Counted from the first letter of the stretch, positions 18,150 through 28,310 are shown. The stretch: 64,000 nt of DNA from Cereibacter ovatus (GCF_900207575.1 NZ_OAOQ01000004.1:62001-126000); one strand, 5' to 3'. The notes: generated from the letters alone by a model not told the origin. Translations and numbers: made by a program.

Positions 18150-18987
18150 TACCGGCCGGGGCGGCGGCATCACCCGCATCACCATCGACAGCGACCCGCT
18201 TGCCGTCCGTCAGGCGCTGGCGCAACTGTTCGATTCGCTGCTGCTGCGATCTCTGGGCGAGGATGACCGGGGCGCCGCCGAAATCGTTCTGGCCGAGGTT
18301 CTGAACAACATCGTCGAACATGCCTATGCCAACAGTCACGGCGAAATCGAACTGGCCCTGGAACTTGGCCCGGGGCGGCTGACCTGCCAGATCACCGATC
18401 GCGGCGCGCCGATGCCGGACGGAACCCTGTCGGCCGACCCTGCGCCCCCGCCCGAGACGTCTCTGCCCGAAGGCGGGTTTGGCTGGTCGCTGATCCGAAC
18501 TCTTGCCCACGATCTGGAATACCGCCGCGCCAATGGCGTCAATCGGTTGCGTTTCCGGATCGACTCGGCGCCGGCCTCGGCTTGCGGCGATGCTGGCCAC
18601 CCGGGCGACGGATTGCCCTGCCGGGCCGACTCGGCGCCGGCCTCGGCTTGCGGCGATCCTGGACGCCCGGGCGACGGATTGCCCTGCCGGGCCGACTCGG
18701 CGCCGGCCTCGGCTTGCGGCGATCCTGGACGCCCGGGCGAGGGATTGCCCTGCCGGGCCGACTCGGCGCCGGCCTTGGCTTGCGGCGATCCTGGACGCCC
18801 GGGCGACGGATTGCCCTGCCGGGCCGACTCGGCACCGGCCGCGGCTTGTGGCGATGCTGGCCACCCGGGTAAGGGATTGCCCTGCCGGGCCGACTCGGCA
18901 CTGGCCGCGGCAGAAACCGCATTTCCGCCAGAATCCGGCTGCGAATCTGCCGAACAGCACAGCGATGATGACATTGTAGCTGGATAA
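18139..18987 (+). CDS. Anti-sigma-type serine kinase (HATPase) with a 22-residue tandem-repeat tail
   Basis: Residues 10-140 form an RsbW/SpoIIAB-like GHKL ATPase: N box EIVLAEVLNNIVEHAY, DRGAPMP and EGGFGWSLIRTL, ending at NRLRFRI where the family normally stops. From about residue 142 the frame runs on into five 22-residue repeats (type DSAPASACGDPGRPGDGLPCRA, split here only for description) and a partial sixth. The ATG at 18139 overlaps the STAS stop; an ATG at 18112 is possible. The tail is rich in Cys, Pro and Gly and unlike the domain. It probably arose by repeat expansion through the original stop. Whether the tail is made is unknown. Confidence 0.82.
   Translation: MHADTGRGGGITRITIDSDPLAVRQALAQLFDSLLLRSLGEDDRGAAEIVLAEVLNNIVEHAYANSHGEIELALELGPGRLTCQITDRGAPMPDGTLSADPAPPPETSLPEGGFGWSLIRTLAHDLEYRRANGVNRLRFRIDSAPASACGDAGHPGDGLPCRADSAPASACGDPGRPGDGLPCRADSAPASACGDPGRPGEGLPCRADSAPALACGDPGRPGDGLPCRADSAPAAACGDAGHPGKGLPCRADSALAAAETAFPPESGCESAEQHSDDDIVAG
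18562..18914. repeat. 66-bp tandem array, five full units plus a partial sixth
   Basis: Units start at 18562, 18628, 18694, 18760 and 18826, with a partial unit from 18892. Each begins GACTCGGC and contains the palindromes GCCGACTCGGC-like and GCCCGGGC. Central units are nearly identical and the outer ones diverge (units 1 and 5 share a GATGCTGGCCAC variant), as expected from unequal exchange or slippage. Because 66 is a multiple of three, long frames stay open on both strands. Each unit carries one GACTC, a GANTC methylation site. Confidence 0.97.
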
Positions 18988-19238
18988 GGCTTCCCTCGGC
19001 GCGGCGGTCGAACGCCCCCACCCAGGCCTCTGCGCCGAGGTCTCTCATCCCGCCGCGATTCATGGCCCTGGATGACGCCGACTTTCGCGGCCCCTTGCTC
19101 CAAACAGACCATGGCCTGCCCGGTAACGGGATGGCCCGAAGGATCGGGTCAATGCCCTTGGCCGTCCCGCATTTCCACAAGAAAGATGGGTGCCAGTGCG
19201 GGATCTGGCCGCACCGCGGCACGGCCGTGGTCTCGCGG
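18988..19238. other. Non-coding spacer between convergent genes
   Basis: This 251-base stretch lies between the repeat-tailed kinase gene and hspQ, which point at each other. Short frames cross it on both strands, but none has a recognisable product or a convincing ribosome site. I see no tRNA fold and no clear terminator. Confidence 0.5.
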
Positions 19239-19589
19239 TCAGTTCAGTTGGAACTGCAACGGATAGCGGCCGTCCTCGAACTCGCCGAACAGTTCCGACA
19301 GGTCGGGATGCTCGACCGGCTCTCCGGTGTCGTCGGGCACAAGGTTCTGTTCGGACACATAGGCGACGTAGTAGCTCTGGTCGTTTTCGGCCAGCAGGTG
19401 ATAAAAGGGCTGGTCGCGCGACGGGCGGCTGTCCTCGGGGATGGCGTCATACCAGTCTTCGGTGTTCGAGAACATCGCGTCCACGTCGAACACCACGCCC
19501 CGGAACGGATGCTTCCGATGGCGGAGAACCTGGCCCAGATGATACTTTGCTTCCGACTTGAGCATGTCACGCACCCCCGCGGACTCCAT
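19239..19589 (-). CDS. hspQ: HspQ (YccV-like heat-shock, hemimethylated-DNA-binding domain protein)
   Basis: The YccV/HspQ domain spans most of the protein: YHLGQVLRHRKHPFRGVVFDVD, then DQPFYHLLAEND and YVAYVSEQNLV. HspQ in enterobacteria modulates Lon specificity and responds to heat. I place the start at 19589 (116 residues), where AGAGGG lies five bases upstream. An internal ATG at 19565 gives 108 residues, closer to the enterobacterial length, and a longer frame reaches 19700. The C-terminal acidic extension (HPDLSELFGEFEDG) is typical of alphaproteobacterial members. Confidence 0.82.
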   Translation of the reverse strand: MESAGVRDMLKSEAKYHLGQVLRHRKHPFRGVVFDVDAMFSNTEDWYDAIPEDSRPSRDQPFYHLLAENDQSYYVAYVSEQNLVPDDTGEPVEHPDLSELFGEFEDGRYPLQFQLN

Positions 19590-19833
19590 TATTCCCTCTG
19601 ACATCCATTTGTCCACATCGACGCGCCGCATCACGGGAAACAGTATGTGGTCATTCGCCATCCGATGCTTCCGCCCCGACTTAAGTGAAAGGGCAGGCAC
19701 CGCGATGCCAACGCCGGACAGTGGCGCCGGTTCCCGGTCCCTCGCGTTTTTCTGATCCGATCCGGGCGCAGGACCATTCCCCCCCCATCGGAAATGCCTT
19801 ATCCTGAAGGCAAAATGAAAACGCGAGGGGCAG

Positions 19834-20415
19834 ATGAGCAGACTTCTCCGCGCGGCAATCCTGCTGGTGTTTCTGGCATCTTGCGGCGGTGGGCGTTACT
19901 CGGCGCCGCGCGATCTGGAAAACGCCTGTAGCATCGCCGCCGAACGGCCTCAGTATTACCGGGCCATGAAGGCGACCGAGCGGCGCTGGGGCGTGCCGGT
20001 TTCAGTGCAAATGGCCACGATCCATCAGGAATCCAAGTTCATCGGCAATGCCCGGACCCCGCATCAGTATCTGCTGGGGATCATTCCGATGGGGCGGCAA
20101 AGTTCGGCCTATGGCTATAGTCAGGCGCTGGACGGGACGTGGAAGGACTATACCCAGCAGCGCGGCAAGCGGGGCGCCCGGCGTGACCGGATCGATGACG
20201 CGACCGATTTCATGGGCTGGTACATGGACGGCACGACCCGCAGCCTTGGAATCCCGAAATGGGACGCCGCGAACCAGTATCTTGCCTATCACGAAGGGCG
20301 CACCGGCTATTCCCGCGGCAGCCACAACGGCAAGCCGTGGCTTCTGGCGGTGGCGCAGCGCGTGGGTGAACGCGAACAGCGGTATCGCGCGCAGCTGGAC
20401 TCGTGCCGGCGCTGA
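19834..20415 (+). CDS. Lytic-transglycosylase-like lipoprotein
   Basis: This 193-residue protein has a signal and lipobox (VFLASC, about Cys19). The mature part has a lysozyme-like fold signature: MATIHQESKF with the probable catalytic glutamate (about Glu69), YGYSQALDGTW, then YHEGRTGYSRGSH. These match SLT-type transglycosylase cores that cleave peptidoglycan glycan strands. It is divergent from hspQ and convergent with lolA. The catalytic assignment is from pattern only. Confidence 0.75.
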   Translation: MSRLLRAAILLVFLASCGGGRYSAPRDLENACSIAAERPQYYRAMKATERRWGVPVSVQMATIHQESKFIGNARTPHQYLLGIIPMGRQSSAYGYSQALDGTWKDYTQQRGKRGARRDRIDDATDFMGWYMDGTTRSLGIPKWDAANQYLAYHEGRTGYSRGSHNGKPWLLAVAQRVGEREQRYRAQLDSCRR

Positions 20416-20427
20416 TCTGCGCGGCCG

Positions 20428-21030
20428 TTACAGGCCGCGCTTGCCCATCTCGCCAGGGATGCTGAACAGCGAGGCAGGAAGGTTCGCCCCCTGCTTCATC
20501 TGACCCAGAATCACCGTGGTCTGGCTGCCGGTGTCGTCGGTGATGACCCATTGACGCAGCGCCACCGGATTGGCGGTGAACACCAGTTCGATCGTGCCAT
20601 ATTGGGGGTTTGCGGGGTCTTGCGCCACCACGCGGGTGGTATTGGCCACCTCTTGATGGGCCACGACCATGCGCGCCCGCCCCAGATCGACGGTTTCGGC
20701 CAGAATCAGGCCCAGCGGGGTGCGGCTCAGCGGATATTGCGCGGGCGGCTGGTTCGACTTGGCGTCGAAGATCGCAACCTGTCCGCCGCCTGCCATCACA
20801 AGGCTTTTTTCCGGCGGGGCATATTCGAACCGCGCCCGCCCCGGACGGCGGATGAACACCCGCCCGTTCGAGATCGAGCCATCGGCGTTCACCTGTTTGA
20901 AATCGGCCTCGGCGGTGGTCAGCCGGTTCAGATAGGCCGACAGCGCGGACAGCGGGATCTTCTCGGCCGCCGCGGGAACCGCAAGGGCAAGAAGGGCGAA
21001 CGGGGCAAGGATCAGGCGCATCGGTTTCAT
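20428..21030 (-). CDS. lolA: Outer-membrane lipoprotein carrier protein LolA
   Basis: This 200-residue periplasmic chaperone has a clear signal peptide (LALAVPAAA). LSAYLNRLTTAEADFKQ, RPGRARFEYAPP and the RTPLGLIL block are LolA hallmarks. LolA shuttles outer-membrane lipoproteins from LolCDE to the outer membrane. It follows ftsK on the same strand (74-base gap), a gene order also found in other proteobacteria. Confidence 0.92.
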   Translation of the reverse strand: MKPMRLILAPFALLALAVPAAAEKIPLSALSAYLNRLTTAEADFKQVNADGSISNGRVFIRRPGRARFEYAPPEKSLVMAGGGQVAIFDAKSNQPPAQYPLSRTPLGLILAETVDLGRARMVVAHQEVANTTRVVAQDPANPQYGTIELVFTANPVALRQWVITDDTGSQTTVILGQMKQGANLPASLFSIPGEMGKRGL

Positions 21031-21104
21031 GGCGTCAAGCTAATCCCTTCACCGTCGTTGCACATCCCCCCCGCCTTCACGTTGCGGCGAGGAGGATTTC
21101 ACCC

Positions 21105-24100
21105 TTACTGCTCGGGCAGCAGGATTTCGCGTTTGCCAACGTGGTTGGCGGCGGTCACCACGCCGTTCTCCTCCATCTGCTCGACGAGACGGGCGGCCTT
21201 GTTGTAGCCGATCCCAAGCTTGCGCTGGATATACGAGGTCGAGCATTTGCGGTCTTTCGCGACCACGGCCACCGCCTGATCGTAAAGCGCATCCTCGCCG
21301 TCGGTGTTCCCGCCAAGGCCCAGAACCGCGTCGATATCGTCGGCGCGGTCGTCCTCGATCCCTTCGACCACGCCCGACATGTAGGACGGCGGCCCGAAGC
21401 TTTTCAGATGGTTGACGATTTCCTCCACTTCCTCATCGCTGACGAAGGGGCCGTGGATACGGGTGATCTTGGCGCCGCCAGCCATATACAGCATGTCGCC
21501 CATGCCCAGAAGCTGCTCGGCACCCTGTTCGCCCAGAATGGTGCGGCTGTCGATCTTCGAGGTGACCTGAAAGCTGATCCGGGTGGGGAAGTTCGCCTTG
21601 ATCGTGCCGGTGATGACATCGACCGAGGGCCGCTGCGTCGCCATGATCAGGTGGATGCCCGAGGCCCGCGCCATCTGCGCAAGGCGCTGGATGCAGGCTT
21701 CGATTTCCTTTCCCGCCACCATCATCAGGTCGGCCATCTCGTCCACCACGACAACGATGAACGGCAGCTTGACGGGTTGCAGGTCTTCGGTCTGGAACAC
21801 CGGCTCTCCGGTATCCTCGTCAAAGCCGGTCTGGATCGTGCGCTTGAACATCTCGCCTTTTTCAAGCGCCTCGGACACGCGGCCGTTGTAGCCCTCGATG
21901 TTGCGCACGCCCAGCTTCGACATCTTGCGATAGCGTTCCTCCATCTCGCCCACGACCCATTTCAGGGCGACGACCGCCTTTTTCGGGTCGGTCACGACGG
22001 GCGAAAGAAGGTGCGGAATACCGTCATAGACCGACAGTTCCAGCATCTTCGGATCAATCATGATCAGCCGGCATTCCTCGGGCGTCAGCTTGTAAAGCAG
22101 GCTGAGGATCATGGTGTTGATCGCCACCGACTTGCCCGAACCCGTGGTCCCGGCGATCAGCAGGTGGGGCATCTTGGCAAGGTTCGCAACGACCGGGCGG
22201 CCGGCGATGTCCTTGCCCAGCGCAAGCGGCAGCCGCATCGCGCTGTCGCCAAAATCGCGCGAAGCAAGGATTTCGCGCAGGATCACCTTTTCGCGGCTGG
22301 CATTGGGCAGTTCGATCCCGATCACCGTCCGGCCCGGCACGGTGGACACCCGCGCCGACAGCGCCGACATCGAACGCGCGATGTCATCGGCCAGACCGAT
22401 CACGCGGCTGGCCTTCAGCCCAGGCGCCGGTTCCAGTTCGTAAAGCGTGACGACGGGGCCGGCCTGCGCGTCCACGATCTCGCCCTTGACGCCGTAATCG
22501 TCCAGCACGGATTCCAGCATCCGCGCGTTTTCCTTCAGCGCATCCACCGACAGCGTGTTGCGCACCACCGTCGAGGGGCAGGTCAAAAGCGACAGCGGCG
22601 GCAGTTCATACTGCGTTTCCCGCTCTTCGAACCGCAGCCGGGGCTGGGCTTCGGCCACCGCCTGTTTCGACGGCTGCGGCCGGGTCTGGGGCATCTGCAC
22701 CGCCACCGCGCGTTCGGGCACCCGGGGGGTGACCGGTGCCGCGGCAGGCTCGGCCAGATCCAGCGCCCAGTCCGGGGTGTCGTCGAAATCCTCGTGTTCG
22801 CGCCATTCGGGGTGGTCGTCGTCATGGCCCGCGGCCTCGTAGGCCAGCAGGTCATCGCCGTAGGTTTCCGGGTCGGCTGCGTCCCAATCATCAGCGGGAT
22901 GGTCCATGCGGACCCGCGGCGCGGCAAGCGAGGCGGCGGCCGCGTCCAGTGCGCTGACGGCCAGTTGCGCCGCGGCAGCGCCCACCGGCCCGCGCGAGGC
23001 CACCATCCCCGAGGCGAAACGGATCTTGTCGCCGCCCGCCACCAGCGGCGGTTCGGGCGGCAGTTCCATCGGGCCGCGGCGGCTGGCCACCAGTTGCGAC
23101 TGGGCCGGGCGGCGGCGCGCCACCGGCGGCTCTCGCCGGGCGATGGCGGCGGCGATGGGCGACATCGGCGCCGTGGTCTGGCGCACGCGCGACCGGATCA
23201 CATCGTTGATCCGCGCCTTGATCCGATCCTCGGTCGGGCCTTCGGCTGCGGCGGCATTGGCCGACAGCGTCGGCTCCACCAGTTCGGATTCGGGATCGGC
23301 GACGCGGCGGATGATCTGCGGCATCCGCGCCAGAAGGCCCTGCCGCTCGCGCACGGGGGGGGCGGGTTCGGGTTCGATGTGGCGCGGCTCGGCGCGCAGG
23401 ACGGCGGGGCGGCCCCATGCGTCTTCGACCACCGGATCAGGCTCGGCGGCGACGGGCGCTGCGGGGCGCAACCGGCTGAGAAAGCTGGCCTTCGGCGCAG
23501 GGGCCGGTTCCGGTTCCGGTTCTTGGTCCGGCTGGCTGAAACGGGTGCGCGGGCGGGGCATCGCCTCGGCGCGGACAGCGGCGGCATCGACGGCGGCGCG
23601 GCCTTCGCGATGGGCGCGGATGCGGTCCTGCATCAGTTGCGCCGCCTGCGCCGATCCCTTACCGGCCAGTTCCAGCGCCGCATTATAGGTCACGACCAGC
23701 CCGACCAGCAGGAAATGGGCGATCCGACGCAGTTCGCGCGCGTCAAAACCGCAGACGTAAAGGCCCATGGCCACCAGCCCGCCCCCCGCCAGCAGCGACA
23801 TGACCTTCAGCCCGAAGACCGCCGGCAGCGGCAGGATTTCCAGCAGCGCGCCCAGCACGGTATCGCCGAACAGCCCGCCCAGCCCGAACGAATGGGTCCA
23901 GTCCGCCCCCGGCACATGGGTCGCGGCATAGACCGACCCCAGCGCGATCGCGATCACGGCAAAGACGATCCGGCCCACCGCGCGCTCCTCGCCCCGGTGC
24001 AGCAGGAAGCGCCCGCCCCACGCGGCGGCAATGATCGGCAGCCCCCACGACCCCTGCCCCGCAATGATCATCAGCGTCGAGGCGACCGCGGCGCCGAACC

Positions 24101-24302
24101 GGCCCAGCGCGTTCTGTGCCGGCTCGTCGGTGGCGACCATCCAGCCGGGATCTTCGGGCGAATAGGTTGCAAGCAGCACCGCAAAGCACAGCGCGACCAG
24201 CAGAAGGCCGATCCCCAGCAACTCGCGCCCGCGCCGTTCCAGCATCGCCTGCATGTTCTGATCCAGAAGCGGATCGCGCTGCCGAGCGTTATAGGATGCC
24301 AT
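21105..24302 (-). CDS. ftsK: DNA translocase FtsK
   Basis: This 1065-residue DNA pump couples division with chromosome dimer resolution. The N-terminus has four membrane helices (about 25-215). A long proline/arginine/glutamate-rich linker (about 215-560) is followed by the RecA-like motor with Walker [13 protein letters not shown] (about 717) and Walker [13 protein letters not shown]. The C-terminal gamma winged helix ([24 protein letters not shown]) recognises KOPS. All parts are present. A long open frame lies antisense to it and is an artefact of GC bias. Confidence 0.96.
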   Translation of the reverse strand: MASYNARQRDPLLDQNMQAMLERRGRELLGIGLLLVALCFAVLLATYSPEDPGWMVATDEPAQNALGRFGAAVASTLMIIAGQGSWGLPIIAAAWGGRFLLHRGEERAVGRIVFAVIAIALGSVYAATHVPGADWTHSFGLGGLFGDTVLGALLEILPLPAVFGLKVMSLLAGGGLVAMGLYVCGFDARELRRIAHFLLVGLVVTYNAALELAGKGSAQAAQLMQDRIRAHREGRAAVDAAAVRAEAMPRPRTRFSQPDQEPEPEPAPAPKASFLSRLRPAAPVAAEPDPVVEDAWGRPAVLRAEPRHIEPEPAPPVRERQGLLARMPQIIRRVADPESELVEPTLSANAAAAEGPTEDRIKARINDVIRSRVRQTTAPMSPIAAAIARREPPVARRRPAQSQLVASRRGPMELPPEPPLVAGGDKIRFASGMVASRGPVGAAAAQLAVSALDAAAASLAAPRVRMDHPADDWDAADPETYGDDLLAYEAAGHDDDHPEWREHEDFDDTPDWALDLAEPAAAPVTPRVPERAVAVQMPQTRPQPSKQAVAEAQPRLRFEERETQYELPPLSLLTCPSTVVRNTLSVDALKENARMLESVLDDYGVKGEIVDAQAGPVVTLYELEPAPGLKASRVIGLADDIARSMSALSARVSTVPGRTVIGIELPNASREKVILREILASRDFGDSAMRLPLALGKDIAGRPVVANLAKMPHLLIAGTTGSGKSVAINTMILSLLYKLTPEECRLIMIDPKMLELSVYDGIPHLLSPVVTDPKKAVVALKWVVGEMEERYRKMSKLGVRNIEGYNGRVSEALEKGEMFKRTIQTGFDEDTGEPVFQTEDLQPVKLPFIVVVVDEMADLMMVAGKEIEACIQRLAQMARASGIHLIMATQRPSVDVITGTIKANFPTRISFQVTSKIDSRTILGEQGAEQLLGMGDMLYMAGGAKITRIHGPFVSDEEVEEIVNHLKSFGPPSYMSGVVEGIEDDRADDIDAVLGLGGNTDGEDALYDQAVAVVAKDRKCSTSYIQRKLGIGYNKAARLVEQMEENGVVTAANHVGKREILLPEQ

Positions 24303-24312
24303 GCTACCGTCC

Positions 24313-25491
24313 TCACCCGTAAAGGCAGTCGCGAAGCCGGATCAGCCCGCACTGCATGTCGTCTTTCGGGGCCACCATGGCGACCCTGATATAGCCCTTG
24401 CCGGGGTTCTCGCCGCCGACATCGCGCGCAAGATAGGCGCCGGGCAGAACCCGGACCCCGGTCGTGCGCCACAGATGCAGCGCCGCCGCTTCGCCATCCG
24501 GCACCGGCAACCAGAGGAAGAACCCGCCTTCAGGGCCCATATAGCCTTGCATCCCCGAAAAAACCTGATCGGCGATGCGAAATTTTTCCTGATAAAGCAC
24601 GCGGTTGGCCTCGACATGGGCTTCGTCCGCCCATGCCCGTTCCGACACCCTTTGCACCGGAAGGGGCAGCGGCGCCCCGGCAAAGGCGCGCAACTGACGG
24701 ATGCGGGCGATACCGCCCGCCCCCCCGGCCACAAAGCCCGAACGCAGCCCCGGCAGGTTCGACCGCTTCGACAGCGAATGGAAGGCAAACACCCGTTCCG
24801 GGTCGGCGCCGGTGGCATCGGCCACCTCAAGCGCGCCCACAGGCGGCGCGGTGCGCCAGATCTCGGAGTAGCACTCGTCGGCGAAGATGCGGAAATCGTG
24901 CTGTTCGGCCAGCGCCATCAGCCCGGCCCAGTAATCGCGCGAGGCCACAGCCCCCTGCGGATTGGCAGGCGAGCACAGATAGGCCAGCGCCGTGCGTTCC
25001 AGAATCTCGGCCGGCAGGCCCGCATAATCGGGCAGAAACCCGGTCGAGGCCAGCGCCGGCACATAGACCGGCTCGGCCCCCAAAGCGAGCGCCGCCATCG
25101 CATAGACCTGATAGAACGGGTTCGGCATCAACACCACCGGCCGACGCCCGCGCTTTTCTTCGGGGACCAGCGCAAGGGCCGCGTTGAACAGCCCCTCTCG
25201 TGTGCCGTTCAGCACCATCAGCCGCTCTGGCCCGACCGTGACCCGATAGCGCCGCGCGATCCATCCGCCGATCGCGGCCAGCAGTTCCGGCGTGCCCTCG
25301 TTCGGCGGATAGACCCCGAAACCCTGAAGCGACTCGGCCAGCACCGGGCCCACGAATTCGGGCATCGGGTGTTTCGGCTCGCCGATGGTCATGGCGATGG
25401 GATCGCCCCCCGGGGCGTGCTGATCCAGCAGCGTCCGCAGACGCGGAAATGCGTATTCTGGCAGGTTCGAAAACCGCTCGGGAAATGCCAT
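24313..25491 (-). CDS. dapC: N-succinyl-LL-diaminopimelate aminotransferase (DapC-like)
   Basis: This 392-residue fold-type I aminotransferase has the PLP lysine in [17 protein letters not shown] (about Lys241). The N-terminal [12 protein letters not shown] and [10 protein letters not shown] and the substrate-binding [11 protein letters not shown] are like proteobacterial DapC. DapC makes N-succinyl-LL-DAP from the DapD product, and dapD and dapE are also in this window (59.5-61.9 kb). Its stop lies 10 bases from the ftsK start. A general aspartate/alanine aminotransferase is the alternative. Confidence 0.78.
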   Translation of the reverse strand: MAFPERFSNLPEYAFPRLRTLLDQHAPGGDPIAMTIGEPKHPMPEFVGPVLAESLQGFGVYPPNEGTPELLAAIGGWIARRYRVTVGPERLMVLNGTREGLFNAALALVPEEKRGRRPVVLMPNPFYQVYAMAALALGAEPVYVPALASTGFLPDYAGLPAEILERTALAYLCSPANPQGAVASRDYWAGLMALAEQHDFRIFADECYSEIWRTAPPVGALEVADATGADPERVFAFHSLSKRSNLPGLRSGFVAGGAGGIARIRQLRAFAGAPLPLPVQRVSERAWADEAHVEANRVLYQEKFRIADQVFSGMQGYMGPEGGFFLWLPVPDGEAAALHLWRTTGVRVLPGAYLARDVGGENPGKGYIRVAMVAPKDDMQCGLIRLRDCLYG

Positions 25492-25614
25492 GGACTGCCT
25501 CGTGATCGGGGTCGTATCGCCCCGTTTCCCGGCAGGATAGCGACAACCGCCCGCAGGGTCCAGAAAAACGCCGGCAGGCTGGCGCCTTGGCCCCGGTTGT
25601 GGCTTTTTCGCCCG

Positions 25615-26940
25615 TCAGCCCAGCGCCCGTTCGACGGCCATCCCCAACCGCAGAAGGCGGTCTTCCCCGAACGGATGCCCCATCAACGAGATCCCGCAGG
25701 ACGGCTGCCCGGTCGGCAGGGTCAGCGCGCACAGCCCGAACAGGTTGCCGATCCGGGTGTTGCGCAAGGCCAGAAGATTCTCGGTGACGTAATACTCCTC
25801 GTCCGTCATCAGCCGCTGCGCGTTCGGCGGCACGATCGGCGAGGTCGGCAAAAGGACCGCATCCCACCCGGCCGTCCGCTGCAACCAGATCTGACGCAAC
25901 GCCTCCAACCGGCGCCATGCCGCCAGATAGTCGGTCGCCGCAACCCCGCCCCCCGAGCGGAACCGCTCGAGAATCCGCGGAAACATCAGCTTCGGCGCCG
26001 CCTCGATCACCTCGCGCCAGATCGCATAGGCCTCGGCGGTGAACAGCACCCCGGCCAACGCCATCGCCTCGGCCACCTCGGGCAGGGCCAGCCGCTCGAT
26101 CCGCGCGCCGGCACGCGCCAGCCGGGCCAGCGCCTCTTCAAAGCCACGCGCCGGCGCCTCGCGCAGGTTGTCCAGCGCCACCGTCTCAAGCACCAGAAAC
26201 CGCGCCCCCGCCAGCGAGGCACCCCCCAGATCCGCCGCGCGCCGCCCCTCGAGCGCCGCCAGCAACAGCGCGCAATCCTCGACGCTGCGCGCCAGCGGCC
26301 CCACAGTGTCGAACCGCGAAGCCAAAGGCACCACCCCCGCCAGCGACAGCCGCCCCGACGTGGTCTTCAACCCCGCCAGATCATTCCACGCCGCCGGAAT
26401 CCGGACCGAGCCGCCGGTATCCGACCCGATCGCCCCCGCAGCCAACCCGAAAGCCAGCGACGCCGCCGCCCCCGAAGACGACCCCCCCGGCACCGCCGCC
26501 GGATCGTTCACGCAAGGCGGCGTTGCGGTCACCGGGTTCAGCCCCAGCCCCGAAAACGCCAGTTCCGACATATGGGTCTTGCCCAGACAGACCAGCCCGC
26601 CCGCCGTGGCGGTGGCCAGCACCTCGGCATCGCGCGCCGGCACCCGCCCCGCAAGCAAAGCCGAACCCGCTTCGGTCGCGACCCCCGCCGTGTCGAACAG
26701 ATCCTTCCACGACACCGGAACCCCATCCAGCGAGCCGCGCCGCACCCCCGCCTTGGCGCGCTGCGCCGCGGCCATCGCCTCGTCGCGCGCCCGCTGCGGC
26801 GTCAGCCGTGCATGGATGCGCGCGCTGTCGGGATGCGCCTCGGCCGCGTCCAGAAACGCCTCGGCCAGTTCCACCGGATGGATCCGCCCGGCCGCGATCC
26901 CGCGCCCCAGATCCGCCGCCGTCATCCACCGCCAGTCCAT
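25615..26940 (-). CDS. Amidase-signature hydrolase
   Basis: This 441-residue enzyme is of the amidase-signature family. The catalytic triad is complete: Lys79 in VSWKDLFDTAG, cis-Ser154 in GGSSSGAA, and nucleophile Ser178 in GSDTGGSVRIP. The ATG at 26940 (MDWRWMTAADL) is preferred over a longer frame that begins inside the divergent gene's start region. It is shorter than GatA and lacks its typical C-terminus, so it is more likely a stand-alone amidase. The substrate is unknown. Confidence 0.85.
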   Translation of the reverse strand: MDWRWMTAADLGRGIAAGRIHPVELAEAFLDAAEAHPDSARIHARLTPQRARDEAMAAAQRAKAGVRRGSLDGVPVSWKDLFDTAGVATEAGSALLAGRVPARDAEVLATATAGGLVCLGKTHMSELAFSGLGLNPVTATPPCVNDPAAVPGGSSSGAAASLAFGLAAGAIGSDTGGSVRIPAAWNDLAGLKTTSGRLSLAGVVPLASRFDTVGPLARSVEDCALLLAALEGRRAADLGGASLAGARFLVLETVALDNLREAPARGFEEALARLARAGARIERLALPEVAEAMALAGVLFTAEAYAIWREVIEAAPKLMFPRILERFRSGGGVAATDYLAAWRRLEALRQIWLQRTAGWDAVLLPTSPIVPPNAQRLMTDEEYYVTENLLALRNTRIGNLFGLCALTLPTGQPSCGISLMGHPFGEDRLLRLGMAVERALG

Positions 26941-27022
26941 CGCCCGCCCCCGTTTCCGCCGCGGAACGGTAGCCGCACCGACGTCACTGGACAATCCCGC
27001 AACCCCGGCCATATTGGCCCCC

Positions 27023-28249
27023 ATGACCCATGATGCCGACCTCCTGATCGCAGGCGGTGGCCTGAACGGCCCCGCCCTTGCCCTTGCGCTGGCCCAGTCC
27101 GGCTTTTCCGTGGCGGTGGTGGACGCGCGCCCCGCCCCCGCCCGTGCCGAGACCGGCTTTGATGGCCGCGCCTATGCCTTGGCGCTGGCTTCACAACGGC
27201 TGCTGACCGCGCTTGGGCTGTGGCAGGGCGTGGCCCCCCACAGCCAGCCGATCCTGAAGATCGTCACCGCCGACGGAACCACCGCCAACGGCCCCGCACC
27301 CTTCTTCCTCGCCTTCGACCATGCCGAAATCGAGGAAGGCCCGATGGGCTACATGCTGGAAGACCGTTTCCTCTATGCAGCCTTCCTGGCGGCCATGCAG
27401 GCGCATCCCAACATCCGCCTGATCTCTGGCGCGACGGTCGACGCGCAACAGATCACCGCCACCGGCGTCAGCATCACCCTCTCGACCGGCACCCACCTGA
27501 CCGGCCGCCTGCTGGTCGGCTGCGACGGCCGCCAAAGCGGCTGCGCGGCCCGCGCCGGCATCCGCCGCACCGGCTGGGGCTATGGCCAGACCGCCCTCGT
27601 CACTGCGATCGAGCACGACCACCCACACCACGGCACCGCCTGGCAATATTTTCTGCCCTCCGGACCGCTCGCAATCCTGCCGCTGCCCGGCAACCGCTCC
27701 TCCATCGTCTGGAGCGAAACCGACGCCAATGCCGCCGCCATCCAGGCCCTGCCCGACGCGGACTACCTCGCCGCCCTGCGCCCCCGTTTCGGCGACTTCC
27801 TCGGAACCATCGCGCTGGCGGGCAGACGCTTCACCTATCCGCTGTCCCTCTCGCTTGCCCACAGCTTCGTGGCCCCCCGCCTCGCCCTGGTCGGGGACGC
27901 CGCCCACGGCGTCCACCCGATCGCGGGCCAGGGCCTGAACCTCGGCCTGCGCGACGTCGCGGCCCTGGCCGAAACCCTCACCCTCGCCGCCCGCCGCGGC
28001 GAAGACATCGGCTCCCCCCTCGTCCTCGACCGCTACCAGCAATGGCGCCGCTTCGACTCCACCGCCCTCGCGCTTGGCATGGATACGGTGAACCGGCTGT
28101 TCTCGAATGACAACCCGATCCTGCGCACGGGCCGCGACCTCGGCATGGGCCTCGTCAATGCGATCCCCGCCCTGCGCCGCACCTTCATCCGCCAGGCGGC
28201 CGGACTGACCGGCGACCTGCCAAAACTCTTGCAAGGCAAGCCGATCTGA
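27023..28249 (+). CDS. UbiH/UbiF/COQ6-family FAD-dependent hydroxylase
   Basis: This 408-residue class A flavin monooxygenase has DLLIAGGGLNGPALALALA (FAD ADP-binding), GCDGRQSGCAARAG (DG motif) and ALVGDAAHGVHPIAGQGLNLGLRD (second FAD motif with the ubiquinone-hydroxylase GQGLNLG). These enzymes hydroxylate the ubiquinone ring. Which carbon (C5, C6 or C1) is modified cannot be assigned. The chosen ATG at 27023 begins at the first beta strand. It is divergent from the amidase, with 82 bases between starts. Confidence 0.88.
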   Translation: MTHDADLLIAGGGLNGPALALALAQSGFSVAVVDARPAPARAETGFDGRAYALALASQRLLTALGLWQGVAPHSQPILKIVTADGTTANGPAPFFLAFDHAEIEEGPMGYMLEDRFLYAAFLAAMQAHPNIRLISGATVDAQQITATGVSITLSTGTHLTGRLLVGCDGRQSGCAARAGIRRTGWGYGQTALVTAIEHDHPHHGTAWQYFLPSGPLAILPLPGNRSSIVWSETDANAAAIQALPDADYLAALRPRFGDFLGTIALAGRRFTYPLSLSLAHSFVAPRLALVGDAAHGVHPIAGQGLNLGLRDVAALAETLTLAARRGEDIGSPLVLDRYQQWRRFDSTALALGMDTVNRLFSNDNPILRTGRDLGMGLVNAIPALRRTFIRQAAGLTGDLPKLLQGKPI

Positions 28250-28258
28250 CGGCCTACC

Positions 28259-28310
28259 CTTTCATTCTGGCGCAAATATCCCGGGGGGCGCGGGGGGCAG
28301 CGCCCCCCGT
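28259..28310. repeat. Dispersed stem-loop repeat, copy 1
   Basis: It starts CTTTCATTCTGGCGCAAATATCCCGGGG and ends in the perfect hairpin CGGGGGGC-AGC-GCCCCCCG (28291-28309). A second copy follows another plus-strand gene at 40426. Both lie within about ten bases after a stop codon, with a conserved head and a hairpin whose arms vary but stay paired. This is a small intergenic repeat family that may serve as 3' processing or termination signal. Confidence 0.85.

Noticed and set aside
18562-18914. CRISPR array
   Set aside because: Units are contiguous 66-bp repeats without unique spacers and lie inside a coding frame; no cas genes.
18106-18960. Minus-strand frame through the 66-bp array
   Set aside because: The repeat length is a multiple of three, so frames stay open on both strands. 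Only the plus frame continues a real domain.
21141-24389. 1082-residue open frame on the plus strand opposite ftsK
   Set aside because: It is antisense to a complete FtsK and has histidine/arginine-rich composition typical of GC-biased shadow frames, with no family motif.
24301-27033. 910-residue plus-strand frame across dapC and amidase
   Set aside because: It spans two convincing minus-strand genes and consists of arginine/proline-rich shadow sequence.
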